A stretch of DNA of 64,000 nt from Argopecten irradians. Its lineage: Eukaryota > Mollusca > Bivalvia > Pectinida > Pectinidae. The DNA is taken from positions 37,503,604-37,567,603 of the forward strand of contig NC_091138.1 of NCBI RefSeq assembly GCF_041381155.1, given 5' to 3'. Positions 22,745-33,828 of the stretch are shown one piece after another (position 1 is the stretch's first letter; each line of letters starts with the position of its first letter). The notes under the pieces are model-generated. The model saw nothing but the letters and a program-made list of their open reading frames with translations. It was not told the DNA's origin and made no database searches. Made by a program: the position numbers and the translations under genes.

Positions 22745-22784
22745 ACTCAGTGATATATGTCATATCACAAGCTGAATGTGTTTG

Positions 22785-23316
22785 TGAAGTTGTAATTTCA
22801 AGTAAAGGCAGCCCAAGAAATGTGGTTATTTTAAGACCTTTCCAAAAACATCGTCCTGTCTGTCCAAAATTCACAATGGACGCTAGATGTCACCATATTG
22901 ATAAAAACGCATTTGATTATTGTCCTACAATGTATTCAACTGGGACCAAGGTTGCTAGGTCACCGTTAAGGCCCTTGATTAGGCCTCTTGTGTTAGGATG
23001 TCTTTCCTTTACATCCCGACTCGATCGCCACAGTGGAACCGAAGAAATTAAAAATGTATTTCTAGAGATATCAAGTGTGGCAGCCATATTTGATATCGGA
23101 CTGATTCAACAACACTTAGCTGCAATATTCATAGCTCAAAAGACTTCTAGACAGATAATGATGTCGTCTTCAGAAAGGTACATTAGGCCGGGTACGTACA
23201 TGTATATGTATTCGTTCAATATCATTCCAGACAAGTTTCATCATTCCTACAGGTGGAAATTGAAAGAAGTTTAAAATGTGAAAAGTTTACGGACGACAAA
23301 CGAGGGACAAAGCACG
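22785..23316. other. No supported gene; long chance-like open frame
   Basis: A 187-codon plus frame (22711-23274) begins with GTG inside the neighbouring repeat and shows no domain. It may be leader or promoter sequence for the small gene that follows. Confidence 0.35.
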
Positions 23317-24223
23317 ATGGCTATAAATCATCCTAACATTGTCCAAAAACATTACCAACAGGAGGAATGCGATGACAGTATAACTGATACTAGACTGGTA
23401 GGTACATGTATCTGGCATGAAATGCTATGTTTATTTCTTCAAACTAACTTTCAAACAAACGTTCAGAGTGTATACAGCACTCCATTTCATAATGATATGT
23501 AGCCTGTTAGCTATATGTAACTCGTTTGGAAAACATTCCCAAACTGTATCCTGACAGAAGCAACCTTGAATTCTGACATAGACCTCTCGTGACGAAATAC
23601 CACTTTTTATCCTCTGTTGGACGATGGCAACCTCACAATAGCGTGTGCTGCACGCCGGCCAATACAGATAAGTACCTTCTGTATGGCAGTCGCCAAGCCA
23701 AAGACTGTGGACATCCATCTGCTCATCCTTTGAACAAGGGTCGCCTTGCTAAAGTACATCGGTTTTACCATATGTGAGAGGCGTTGTGTACTAATATAAT
23801 CAGTCTTTGCAACAAGTGAAGCCCAGGTAATATTCCTTCATGTGCATTATTTTTCACGTGAAATTCGTGTGGAGAACTATTACCTGTGTATGAACAATAC
23901 AGTATCACTAGATAAATTAGAGCTATTTCAAATGCACATCATATATCTACATATCCATTGTACAGACTGCCAAGCTGAATACTAAGGAGAGGAAGAGACA
24001 GTACTTCCTAAGAGAGTTACAGCTGCAGTACGTATCGTAACTGTTTTTCTAAAGTATTAAAAACGTTAAAATTCTGGACGGGATTGATTTAAACATAGTT
24101 TATTTGTAAATTCATACACAAAAAGGATTGGGCACAAGTTCACAAACTTATATTAAGCCCGCTCCAATTATTATCTATTACATAAAACAACAAACGGATG
24201 ACCTTAACTATATACAAATATAT

Positions 24224-24269
<46 letters not shown>

Positions 24270-24808
24270 CTTATTAGCATATATAACATATATATATTTA
24301 TTTAATAAAGTAGATGGTCCATCCCGGCTCAGGTGACAATCACCGTTGTTAAACTATAACTGTATTCCACTCTTCATGCCATTCAAACTATCTAATGTCT
24401 ATCACATACCGTGCCTTCGACGGGACGGGATCCTCGATCATACCAGAAGGAAATGTGCAATGTATCAATGTTTTCCTAATTATCTTTTGCATATAGGACT
24501 GTCATTGTTTTGGTCCTGTAGGGTTTTGAAAGCGATATTTTTTTCATAAAATGTCTTAAAACAAATACAAGTTTCAACTTCAAATGCTCATCCGGACAAT
24601 TAATATGAGATCTTAAATGAGTGTTTACTCCGTATAAGTTTTTATTTTTGCGAGCATTGGCGATCAAAAAATTAAACTTCGAGACGAGTTTCATAAAATC
24701 GCATATGAAATGAATATAAATTCGTTTAAAATATAAATTCGTTTTAAATACGTTTTATCACATAATTACAACAATCTATATTTCAGAGAATCTCGCGTCA
24801 AAATCTAA
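23317..24808 (+). CDS. Tentative three-exon gene for a 54-residue protein
   Basis: Exon 1, 23317-23397 (27 codons from ATG, MAINHPNIVQKHYQQEECDD then SITDTRL), ends at donor CTG|GTAGGT. Exon 2, 23966-24027 (acceptor ccattgtacag, donor CTGCA|GTACGT), encodes TAKLNTKERKRQYFLRELQL. Exon 3, 24787-24808 (acceptor ctatatttcag), adds QESRVKI and a stop. All phases agree. The product would be small, charged and helical. I do not recognise it. Very short exons can align by chance, and exon 3 is the weakest. The gene ends about 100 bp before the retrotransposon LTR. Confidence 0.35.
24226..24269. repeat. (GA)n microsatellite
   Basis: AG/GA dinucleotide run with one interruption, inside the second intron of the tentative small gene. 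Confidence 0.9.
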
Positions 24809-24904
24809 TGCGAAAATCGGGCCGACATTTTTCCTGACGTCATTTCTGTCAAGATGTCACCATGGAATTCCAGCCAATGAAAATCCGTCCGGTTAATACA
24901 CTAG

Positions 24905-25603
24905 TGTAACGTAACGGCGGGGGTTGTTACCAAGATATACTTGGGTCCCTATTATGAATTACCAACTATACTACAGCAGCCAATATGTACAGATAAGGCT
25001 GGTTACAACCAGCAACACTAGTCAATGTTCTATGTACAATACACGTTATAAGCACAATATGACAGAATACCTCTCTGTACTAAAATGAACTAGACGAAGG
25101 GAGACAACTCCTATAACAATAGAGCGCAACACACTCAGTGCTGATAGCTATACAATACGACTACCGGTCCCGCCACTGATCAAGGCCAGACTTATTAGCC
25201 ACTTCTATCTTTCAGTGACAATAACTACTACCTTGTCGATGTTAACAGTTCGACGTTCAGGATCAAAAGGGTGAACAATTCGCCAGCTTCACACTCTTTT
25301 ATACTGCGAGAGAAAGCAGCGCCCCTACCGGCAATCATCGTAATTATCTCGTAACTCCTCGGGTTTAATTAACGTATAAGAGGTGTTTGCTGCATTAAAG
25401 TCACCGAAACGCTTACACTGTAAACTGCCCTGACAATGAAGCGTCTGCCTAACGTTAACAATAACAACACACGTACAACGAAGCACATGTGTTACACATG
25501 ACATAGCGGTAAGGCCTATTTTCGCCACACTACCCACGCCTCCGCAAAGAGCAAACCAACATTCATTAAGCATGAAACCAACGAACTATGTACAACAGTT
25601 ACA
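24905..25603 (-). mobile_element. 3' LTR of a Ty3/gypsy retrotransposon
   Basis: 699 bp on the minus strand, with terminal TGTAAC and GTTACA as a perfect short inverted repeat. It directly follows a purine-rich tract (GTGGTGAAGAGGT, 25604-25616) that would prime plus-strand synthesis. A TATAAAA box lies at 25297-25303. No matching 5' LTR is present in the window. Confidence 0.75.
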
Positions 25604-25689
25604 ACCTCTTCACCACAATATGTACCTCTGATAAGTATTTCATGGACAGTGCTTGAGGAAACAGAAGTAAAGAATCCCTTGCTCATAAG

Positions 25690-27963
25690 CTAATATGTTT
25701 TTGCAAAGTCAGAGTGCCACGCTGGTGGACGTCTCGCCCGCCCAGTCCGCCTTGAGGTTACTAGCGTGTCCTCATCCTTCTCACTATCTGATGAGGTGTT
25801 TTCTGCCGAAGAGTTCTGCATATGGCATGTCTCGTGTGATGTTGTAGCATCTTCTATGAAACAACTCTCATCGACCTGGACCTTTGCATCCTTCAGTTCA
25901 CTACGCTCACTGGCACTCTCCCCTTGAAGAATCTGCATATGTCTTCGTTTCAGCCGGTCTACATGTACCACTTCTGACTTCCCTTTGCGACCACAACGTA
26001 CCCTATATGTTACGTCAGTCAACTTGGATAGTACTTTAAATGGTCCACGACATCTGCATGCCTATTTCGGACTCAGTCCTGATTTCATATTGGGAAAGAA
26101 CACAAAGACTTCATCACCTAGTTTAAACTTTTCCCAGGACAGTTTGTTGTCATGATTCCTCTTTTGTCTCTGCATAGCTCCCTTCGTGTGATCTCTCACT
26201 AGTTGATGGGCGTCCTCCATGGTTTCCTGAAGCTGCCAAGCTCACTGGTTCTGAGGGATAGCTTCCATGCCTCTGGGGATGGCATACTGGATATCCAGAG
26301 GAGTGCTGGTTTCTCTGCCAAGCATCATGAAGTTTGGAGTACTTGACGTGGTCTCGTGTTCTGCTGACCTGTGCGCCATCATGACATAGGGAAGCTGTTG
26401 GTCCCAATCAGTTTGATGTTCATTGACTACTGTTCTTAGCATGGATATCAATGTTCGGTTGAACCTTTCAACCATTCCATAGGATTTGGGGTGGTAGGGC
26501 GTTGTCCGTGTTTTCTTGATCTGAAGAAGCTTTTACATCTCGCTGAACAAAGCACTCTCAAATTGGACTACCCGGTCGGAGTGTATCATGTTTAGAACAC
26601 CGAAGCGACATATGACCTCAACTACCAGGACTCGAGCTACAGTTTGAGCCTCCATGTTCAGTAGAGCGTGACTTTCGGTCCATTTGGTCTAAATAGTCCG
26701 AAATTACCAAAATGTGTCTGTTCCCATAATCAGTTTCAGGCAGCCCACACAAAATGTCTATTGCTATGCGTTCCATAGGAAGTCCAGTTTCAACTACCTG
26801 CATCGGAGCTCTCTTTGCCTGGTTAGGAGTTTTGCCTCTACAACACTGTAGACAACCGACAACATAGCGCTTCAAATCAGCCTGAGTCCCCGGCCAGCTA
26901 TAGGACTGCCTGATCTTTGCAGTGTTTTAAGTGTTTTTCTCAACCCACAGTGTCCTGCAGCCTTATTGTCATGGGTATGCTCTAATGCAGTTCGTCTTTC
27001 CGATTTGGGAAGGATAACTTGCAAGGTCCCATTAGGACTTTTCCTATATAGCAGGTTATCTTCTAGAAATAATGCCTCAAACTGAGGCCAAAGTGATTTC
27101 ACAGTCATATTGCGGCTCTCAATACTCTTGAATGGAGGTTTCTTCCCGTCCTGTGCCCACTCAATGACAACTTTAATATCCTCATCTGCTTCTTACTGTC
27201 CCTGTAGATAATGCTTTTGTTCGCTGTCTGCTTTGGATGATTCATTCTTTGTAACCATCCCGCAACATTTTTGGGGCCCATGACACTCTCTACCAGTGTC
27301 CAAACTCTTGCTTTACCACTCGGGGTCAAAGCCATACTGTCTACAAGGTATCCTGCTCATGGCATCAGCATTCAGATGTTGTTTGCCAGGTCGATGTACA
27401 ATATTCATATTGTATGAACTTAAAACTTGTAACCACCTAGCCATTTGTCCCTCTGGATCCTTAAAGTTCAATAGCCAACGAAGCGAGCTGTGATCCGTCC
27501 GCACGGTGAATCGTCGTTCGTACAAATAATGTCGCAGGTACTTGGTGAAATGTACGACCGCAAGCAACTCTTTCCTGGTGACGCAATACTTTCTTTCTTC
27601 CTTCGTCAAAGTGCGGCTAGCAAAGGCTATGGGCATCTCTACCCCATCCACTACTGGGGAAAGTACTGCACCGATGGACTCATGACTAGCGTCCGTGTCC
27701 AGGTTAAATTCTTTTGTGAAATCTGGGTGGGCCAATACAGGAGCTGCAACCAGTGTTTCTTTCAACAGCTCAAACGCCTGCTGACAAGCAGGTGTCCAGT
27801 CAAACTTTCGGTCCTTCTCCGTAAGTTTATGAATGCACTTAGCAATTTAACAAAGTTCTTTATGAACCGTCTGTAGTAACTACAGAACCCAAGGAAGGAC
27901 CTTAGCTCCTTCACATTGTTTGGCCTTGGCCATTGTTCGACAACTCTTGTCTTACTAGTTACT
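25690..27963 (-). pseudogene. Decayed Ty3/gypsy pol (RT end, RNase H, integrase)
   Basis: In transcript order, the C-terminal end of reverse transcriptase ([16 protein letters not shown], near 27900) comes first. RNase H follows (27313-27765; DASHESIGAVL, ASRTLTKEERKY, RTDHSSLRWLL). Next are the H2C2 zinc-binding region (HTHDNKAAGHCGLRKTL, about 26950), the integrase core (DILCGLPETDYGNRHIL, then MVERFNRTL) and a C-terminal tail ending near 25690 (VVHVDRLKRR). The frame is broken by several stops and shifts, and gag, protease and most of RT are missing. Non-functional. The order of RT, RNase H and integrase places it in Ty3/gypsy rather than Ty1/copia or Bel. Confidence 0.9.
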
Positions 27964-29089
27964 AATGTTAACATTGCATAAGTTGGGATGAACTTCCGGT
28001 TATGACGTCATCAAGATGGCCGCCATCTTGAATTTTACTAAAAAATGAAAAATAGTCATAACATTGACATTTTTCAACCGAAGTTGAAAAATGTAGCATA
28101 TACGATATGTTAGAATCTGATGGGGATCCCACATCTCTGAATATAAACTCTGGCCATGGATGGGTCATGGAAGATGACAGGCTAGAACAACAATGGTAAT
28201 GTAGTGTCACATCAGTTCATCGACATTGAAGACGACGCTCTGGCTTTCAACGAATTTGATACTGATATCTCGATTATTCTGACGACTTGGACTACTAGCT
28301 TCCAAACATGCTGAGTCTCTTCAGTGGATGGAGCAGCGAGGCAAGAAAGCACGCACAATGATAATGGTTACCTGACACTGTAGTAACCATCTATTATTTT
28401 GCTTATGCTATGCATAACAAATAAACAATGAATGTTCTCATTTTCAAAGACACAAACGTTCTGGAAACTGTTAATGATATAAACGGAATCACAGGCTAAG
28501 GTTACATTTGTTACTCTATCAGTAGGTGTTTTGCTGTAAAAATTATTTTTGAGACGCTGGTTTGAGTTCGAAAAATAGCATATGCCTATTATACGCACCT
28601 GGTGATGTTTTGTAAACCTAATGAGGGTATAACAATAATTCTCTTTTGCATTTCTATATATTTTTGTTGTTGTTTTTACTGATTGAAAAGAGATCAGATA
28701 ACAGATTACGATCAATAATAATTGTTGGGAAACATTTTGCTGCGTGAAGATAAATATGAAAATTTGCTGAAATATTATCATTTTTTAGCTTAAATCTTTT
28801 ATTTTTTCATTTCCTACGTACAAATCGCTACATGTATTGGATCATTTGGTCCTGATATGTATGTTTTGTTCTATTGTGGTCATTTCGATGCCTCATTTGT
28901 CTACTTCAGTTGAAAAATGGCAATGTAATGACTATTTTTCATTTTAGTGAAATTCGATATGGCGGTCATCTTGATGACGTCATAACCGGAACTTATACAT
29001 TGTTAACATTGGTTTTTTTTTGTTGTTGTTGGTTAAACTGATTAATAAGTGGACGGAAGTTCATCCCAAATTATGCAAAGTTAACATTT
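27964..29089. mobile_element. 1.1 kb DNA element with long terminal inverted repeats
   Basis: The left end (27964-28080: atgttaacattgcata, tccggttatgacgtcatcaa, gatggccgccatcttga) is mirrored at 28910-29011. The outermost 35 bases occur once more in inverted form at 29050-29087, after a T/G-rich spacer, so the right terminus is doubled. Interior frames carry stops. A 137-codon minus frame (28368-28781) has no domain. Probably non-autonomous. Confidence 0.75.
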
Positions 29090-29315
29090 TGATTTGTGAT
29101 CAGTGGGTCATAAGAGTTAAGAAAAATATTGGTTCGGAGGTTGGGTGGGGGTGGGGGTGCATGTGGGACCCTTCTAGCTCATGGCCTAATACACATTGGG
29201 AAACCAGCTTTACTTGTTAGCTTGCCCTGTCCATATAGATACACTTATAACGAATTTTTGTTACAGTCTTAGTGGCCAGATTCAACCTTTTGGCTAAAAA
29301 ACTTCACGGGACGTG

Positions 29316-31491
29316 GTTTTAGCTCCAAACTCGGTATACACCTGCATCTATTTTGATAGTAAAAACACGCGTTCTTTGTAGTCAAACGTAGTAAAACAAG
29401 TCATGTGCTTATACCTCATTCATGCCATTGGCTGGAATATACAATCGTATTATGGGTAACTAGTGATCACGTGATTGTGTGTTTACTTCCAAATATGGTA
29501 ATAGTTTGCTTGCCATTTCTTCGAAAAAAATGATTTATTTGGAAATATTTAGACTTCAAAATGTTATTAATATTGCATGCATATCATTTTGACTTGCACA
29601 TATGTACTGTTTTACTATAAATAATGGACTGAAATGAGTTATAAAACTGCCATTTTCACGTTTTATAAATAAATGATATTATGCGAATTTACCAATTCAA
29701 TAGGTCTAACCGCCTTATCTAGGATCAGCGAAGATCGGCTACTCCCGGCTAAATTCGTAGAATTCTAAATTAATATTGATATATATTATTACCTGCTTTA
29801 GGTTTCATAACAGATACATATAGCACAGAGAAATTAGATCTTCGTCAAAAGGCCAAATTATATATACTAAATACCAGGTCAGAGAAATCACTATATTTGG
29901 AAGTAAACACACACTCATGTGATCACTAGTTATCCATAATACAATTCCATATTTATTTCGGCCAATGGCATGAATGAGGTATAAGCACGTGACCTGTTTT
30001 ACTACGTTTGACTACAAAGAACGCGTGTTTTGTACCATTATGGGGAAAATCCCCAGCGGATCGTGGTTTCATTTCCATCATTTGAAATTGCTTAGCAATA
30101 CTATCATATCATTGTTTAATTTCCAAATTCTTTCCAAACAAATGGTTAAGTTTCCGCGTAGCCCACTTAGCTTTTTGAAAATCTAATACATGTACTTGTA
30201 CACATACTAAGGAAAACGATGTGCATGATTGGGCTTATGTGCTAAATTGGGACCTACATATATATATATAATTATGTAGGACCTTACTCATAATGCCTAG
30301 ATACTACTGGTTATAAGTATATCATTTTGCTCCTCAGAATTACTCTTTATAGATTGAAAGGTCTCAAGGCCCTCTACCAATATTGTGAATTTCATGGCCC
30401 TTTGGTTTCGGAATTTGCCTCGGGGAGAGGGTCAAATTTACCATAGTTTATATAGGGAAACACATTTATGAGCATTATTTGCTCAATTTTCATAGGAAAT
30501 GTAACAGATGGAAAGGAATCAAATACTCTTCATAGATTAAAAGGTTAAATTGATACCTCATCACTGACTGATTTCATGGGCCTGATAGGCCAATATAGGT
30601 ATAGAAGAGTATATCTCACAAACAAAATTATACATTTTCGTACGGAACCTATGGATTAGATTCCCAAAGAGCTAAGTGGGCTCCGTGGAAGCTTAACCAT
30701 TTGTTTGGAAAGAATATGGAAAATACACAATGGTATGATAGTATTGCTTAAAGTTTTCAAATGGTGGAAATGAAAACTACGCGTTCTTTGTAGTCAAATG
30801 TAGTAAAACAAGTCACGTGCTTATACCTCATTCATGCCATTGGCCGAAATAAATATGGAATTGTATTATGGATAACTAGTGATCACATGAGTGTGTGTTT
30901 ACTTCCAAATATAGTGATTTCTCTGACCTGGTATTTAGTATATATAATTTGGCCTTTTGACGAAGATCTAATTTCTCTGTGCTATATGTATCTGTTATGA
31001 AACCTAAAGCAGGTAATAATATATATCAATATAAATTTAGAATTCTACGAATTTAGCCGGGAGTAGCCGATCTTCGCTGATCCTAGATAAGGCGGTTAGA
31101 CCTATTGAATTGGTAAATTCGCATAATATCATTTATTTACAAAACGTGAAAATGGCAGTTTTATAACTCATTTCAGTCCATTATTTATAGTAAAACAGTA
31201 CATATGTGCAAGTCAAAATGATATGCATGCAATATTAATAACATTTTGAAGTCTAAATATTTTCAAATTAATCTTTTTTTTTCGAAGAAATGGCAAGCAA
31301 ACTATCACCATATTTGGAAGTAAACACACAATCATGTGATCACTAGTTACCCATAATACAATTGTATATTCCGGCCAATGGCATGAATGAGTTATAAGCA
31401 CGTGACTTGTTTTACTACGTTTGACTACAAAGAACGCGTGTTTTTACTATCAAAATAGATGCAGGTGTATACCGAGTTTGGAGTTTAAAAC
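29316..31491. repeat. 2.2 kb nested palindrome
   Basis: The left arm 29316-30187 and right arm 30654-31491 are inverted copies with modest divergence, around a unique spacer 30188-30653. Each arm is itself bounded by a roughly 140-bp inverted pair: 29362-29498 with 29891-30030, and 30778-30916 with 31309-31446. The same module (gcgttctttgtagtcaaacg to tttacttccaaatat) therefore occurs four times in alternating orientation. No coding frame. Fold-back type mobile element or inverted duplication of a smaller element. Confidence 0.9.
30188..30653. other. Spacer of the nested palindrome
   Basis: Unique AT-rich sequence with a short hairpin (tcctacatatat region near 30250-30282). Several segments read like an old tandem duplication (aaaggt, gaatttcatggccc and gatttcatgggcc). 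No open frame of note. Confidence 0.5.
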
Positions 31492-32737
31492 TGCAATAAA
31501 ATAACTATTATCCATATTTTTTTCTAAACTATATCATATAGTAAGTTTAAAACCTGCTGTTGGGGTTTTAGTGTCACTCATGGGTAGTTTTGTAATCGAA
31601 GGGGTCTGTAATGAACAACGAGTCTGTGTGCTTACGGACCGAAACATCAACATTCAGCCAGATTCATGGTAACTATTTGTACCATAAAGTAAGGTCAGTT
31701 CTGTGAAATATATGTTACAACAACATTTCCCTAGGTCTTCTGTTTTCCAGATTATGTTCATCACATGTTCTTACTGTTCCATTCTTGAAATATCGATAAT
31801 AATTATATAGTCATTAAAATTAGCATTCCTATATCAGGCTGTAATTCATGTACTCGTGTAATACAGAGAACAAAAGTATAGTAAAGTTTCTCTCAGCTTA
31901 TGTGATTGTCTCCCTTTTACCACAGCTTACAGTGCATGGCACAATATGTACAGTAGTATAAATTTCTGATTTTCTGTTGACTCAACACTAGGGTATATTC
32001 CATTGTTAATTGCTTGTAGAAGATGACATTCTCTTATTACAGTGGTTACTATCACTGTCTCTAGGCTATACATGTTTACCCCCGGAGTATCGTGGATGTG
32101 GCACCTCGCGGCGGCTTTCTCATATTGCTTAGAACACAAAAAGAAGTAGAGATGAGCACAATTATAATCAATCAGCATAATTATTGTAACTAAGAAGTGT
32201 GGCTAAGTAACTGCCCTTGTTCCGATTCCTACGTCGCATAAAATCTTGATCTTTGATGTAAAATGTATCGCTATATCTAATGGATTTGCTATCTCAAATA
32301 CATTGTCAGTAAGTCTTGACCACTTTCACCACGTGCCTATTCTTTCGTGTGATCTGTGTGTTTTCATTTCTTTTCTTTTTTTATACATATATGTTGCGAA
32401 TGGATATTACTCTTATTATGATTTTTACATAACGCAAATAGTAAATGTTTCAATTACAGATTTTTTTTCCAATACGGAAGTACATTTTCTTTCTCAAGAA
32501 TGGGGAAAATATAAGAAAACCCCGTGTCAACTATTCATGACAACAACAAGATCAACGGTACAATGTTAAAAATGTACATTAGAAAAGTCATGGCATGAGT
32601 AGACCTAGTGCATACATGAAAGAACACGGAAAGTGTTTTAATATTCATTCAATTTCATAAAAAAATTTCTGACGACAAATTGAAAATTCGTGATTTTCTG
32701 TAAGTCATTTAGTTTTCAGACAAATTGCACATCGACA
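31492..32737. other. Intergenic stretch, nothing supported
   Basis: Short open frames on both strands, without domains or good splice signals. Confidence 0.4.
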
Positions 32738-33208
32738 TGAAAGGCTCACTACCTTCCCGAAACAGCTTTTGATTTTTAAAATGGCAATCTGATTAAAATA
32801 TAGATCTGTATTTTAATCAGATTGTTAAAATGGGAATGTAATAATATAATTGATCATTTATAAATAAATTATTTAAAAATGATAATTTTTTAAAGTCGCA
32901 AAAGTTGATACTACACTTATCATCACCTTCTTTTAATTAAGATAAATTAAATGTTAAATTTCATAACGCGGGTTGTATTATGTTTCCCGCGGTCGTATTA
33001 TGTTTCCCGTCGTCGCACATAATTAGTTGTCGATCATGATCACTGCGCCGCCAGACGACGCAACAGCGAAATGATACGCAAGGAAACTTGCATTTGTTTG
33101 ATGTTATAACCTTATGTCAGGCCATCGATATAAAAAAAAAATATTATTGTTTTGAAGAAACTATAGTATTTTCTATTTCGGGAAGGTACATTGTAGTGGG
33201 TCTTTAAA
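32738..33208. mobile_element. TTAA-type inverted-repeat element (MITE), family B, copy 1
   Basis: The right end reads inward as TTTAAAGACCCACTAC; the left end (tgaaaggctcactacc) is a decayed match. Internal words (ggccatcgatat, cgcaaaagtt, actgcgccgcc) match the reverse complement of the element at 58955-59310. Contains a 16-bp perfect hairpin at 32785-32824. Confidence 0.65.
32785..32824. repeat. Perfect 16-bp hairpin
   Basis: caatctgattaaaata, an 8-base loop, then its exact reverse complement, inside the family B element. Confidence 0.85.
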
Positions 33209-33717
33209 CATAAGGATTATCTTATGTCGTTACGGAAACAAAAGAACGTCATGCTTTTCATGTTGTCATATACAATGTACAGAAAATTCTATCAATGTAT
33301 TGAATTAATCGGCGGAAAATGCAGGTACATTTTCGTAAATTGTAAATGTTTATCTAGCAAAAAAAATAATTCTAGATTATGTTTGTATTTATTAATTTTT
33401 CAAAACTCCTGTTTATAAAATAAACTAATTTCTTAAGTTTCTATTATTCCTCAAAACAATAAAAATTGTCCAATACACAAACTGAACTATGTACGTGTAT
33501 TTTTCTTCTATTCAGAACACCTTTAAATTTATCCATACACATTGCGTGGGCTATTCGGATAATAAATACTTCTTAAGGGCCGTGTGCAAAAAGGTACAGA
33601 ACAAGTATACGACTGGACCGGTAGATCGATCTCATTTTGATATTTCGAGGGAAGTGTGAGGACGAAGTGTGAAAGTGGACATCTACAGAAACTGGGGGTT
33701 AGAGGACAAACCCAGCC

Positions 33718-33828
33718 ATGTCATTGCTTACCCTCGAGGCCAAGTTGGAGAGGGTTGACCCCTCTACACAATGGGGATTTCGTATGCAAGGAGGACAGGA
33801 CTTTTGTGCCCCACTAACGATACAGCGG
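33718..33828 (+). CDS. PDZ-LIM gene exon 1 (start)
   Basis: 37 codons from ATG (context ccagccATG) to donor CAGCGG|GTAAGT, phase 0. Encodes MSLLTLEAKLERVDPSTQWG and FRMQGGQDFCAPLTIQR, the first strand and binding loop of a PDZ domain. In this family the PDZ lies at the extreme N-terminus, which supports this start. Confidence 0.9.

Larger units (their letters stand above)
24905..27963 (-). mobile_element. 5'-truncated Ty3/gypsy LTR retrotransposon
   Basis: Consists of pol remains plus one LTR. The upstream part ends abruptly at the terminal-inverted-repeat element starting at 27964, and no retrotransposon sequence was recognised beyond 29089. The truncation therefore predates or accompanies that insertion. 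Confidence 0.8.

Noticed and set aside
22711..23274. 187-codon plus-strand frame
   Set aside because: It begins with GTG inside the tail of the tandem-unit element, has no domain or splice context, and overlaps sequence matched to the GPANK1 3' flank.
23431..23777. Overlapping frames on both strands with several Cys residues
   Set aside because: They fall inside the intron of the tentative small gene, and neither has splice or domain support.
24830..24880. CRE-like TGACGTCA plus CCAAT word upstream of the LTR
   Set aside because: No gene start could be placed next to them on either strand, so a promoter call is not justified.
25325..25573. 82-codon frame in the gypsy LTR
   Set aside because: Lies within the U3/R region of the LTR; not expected to code.
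28368..28781. 137-codon minus frame inside the TIR element
   Set aside because: Low-complexity Ile/Asn-rich text with no transposase motif; likely chance in AT-rich DNA.
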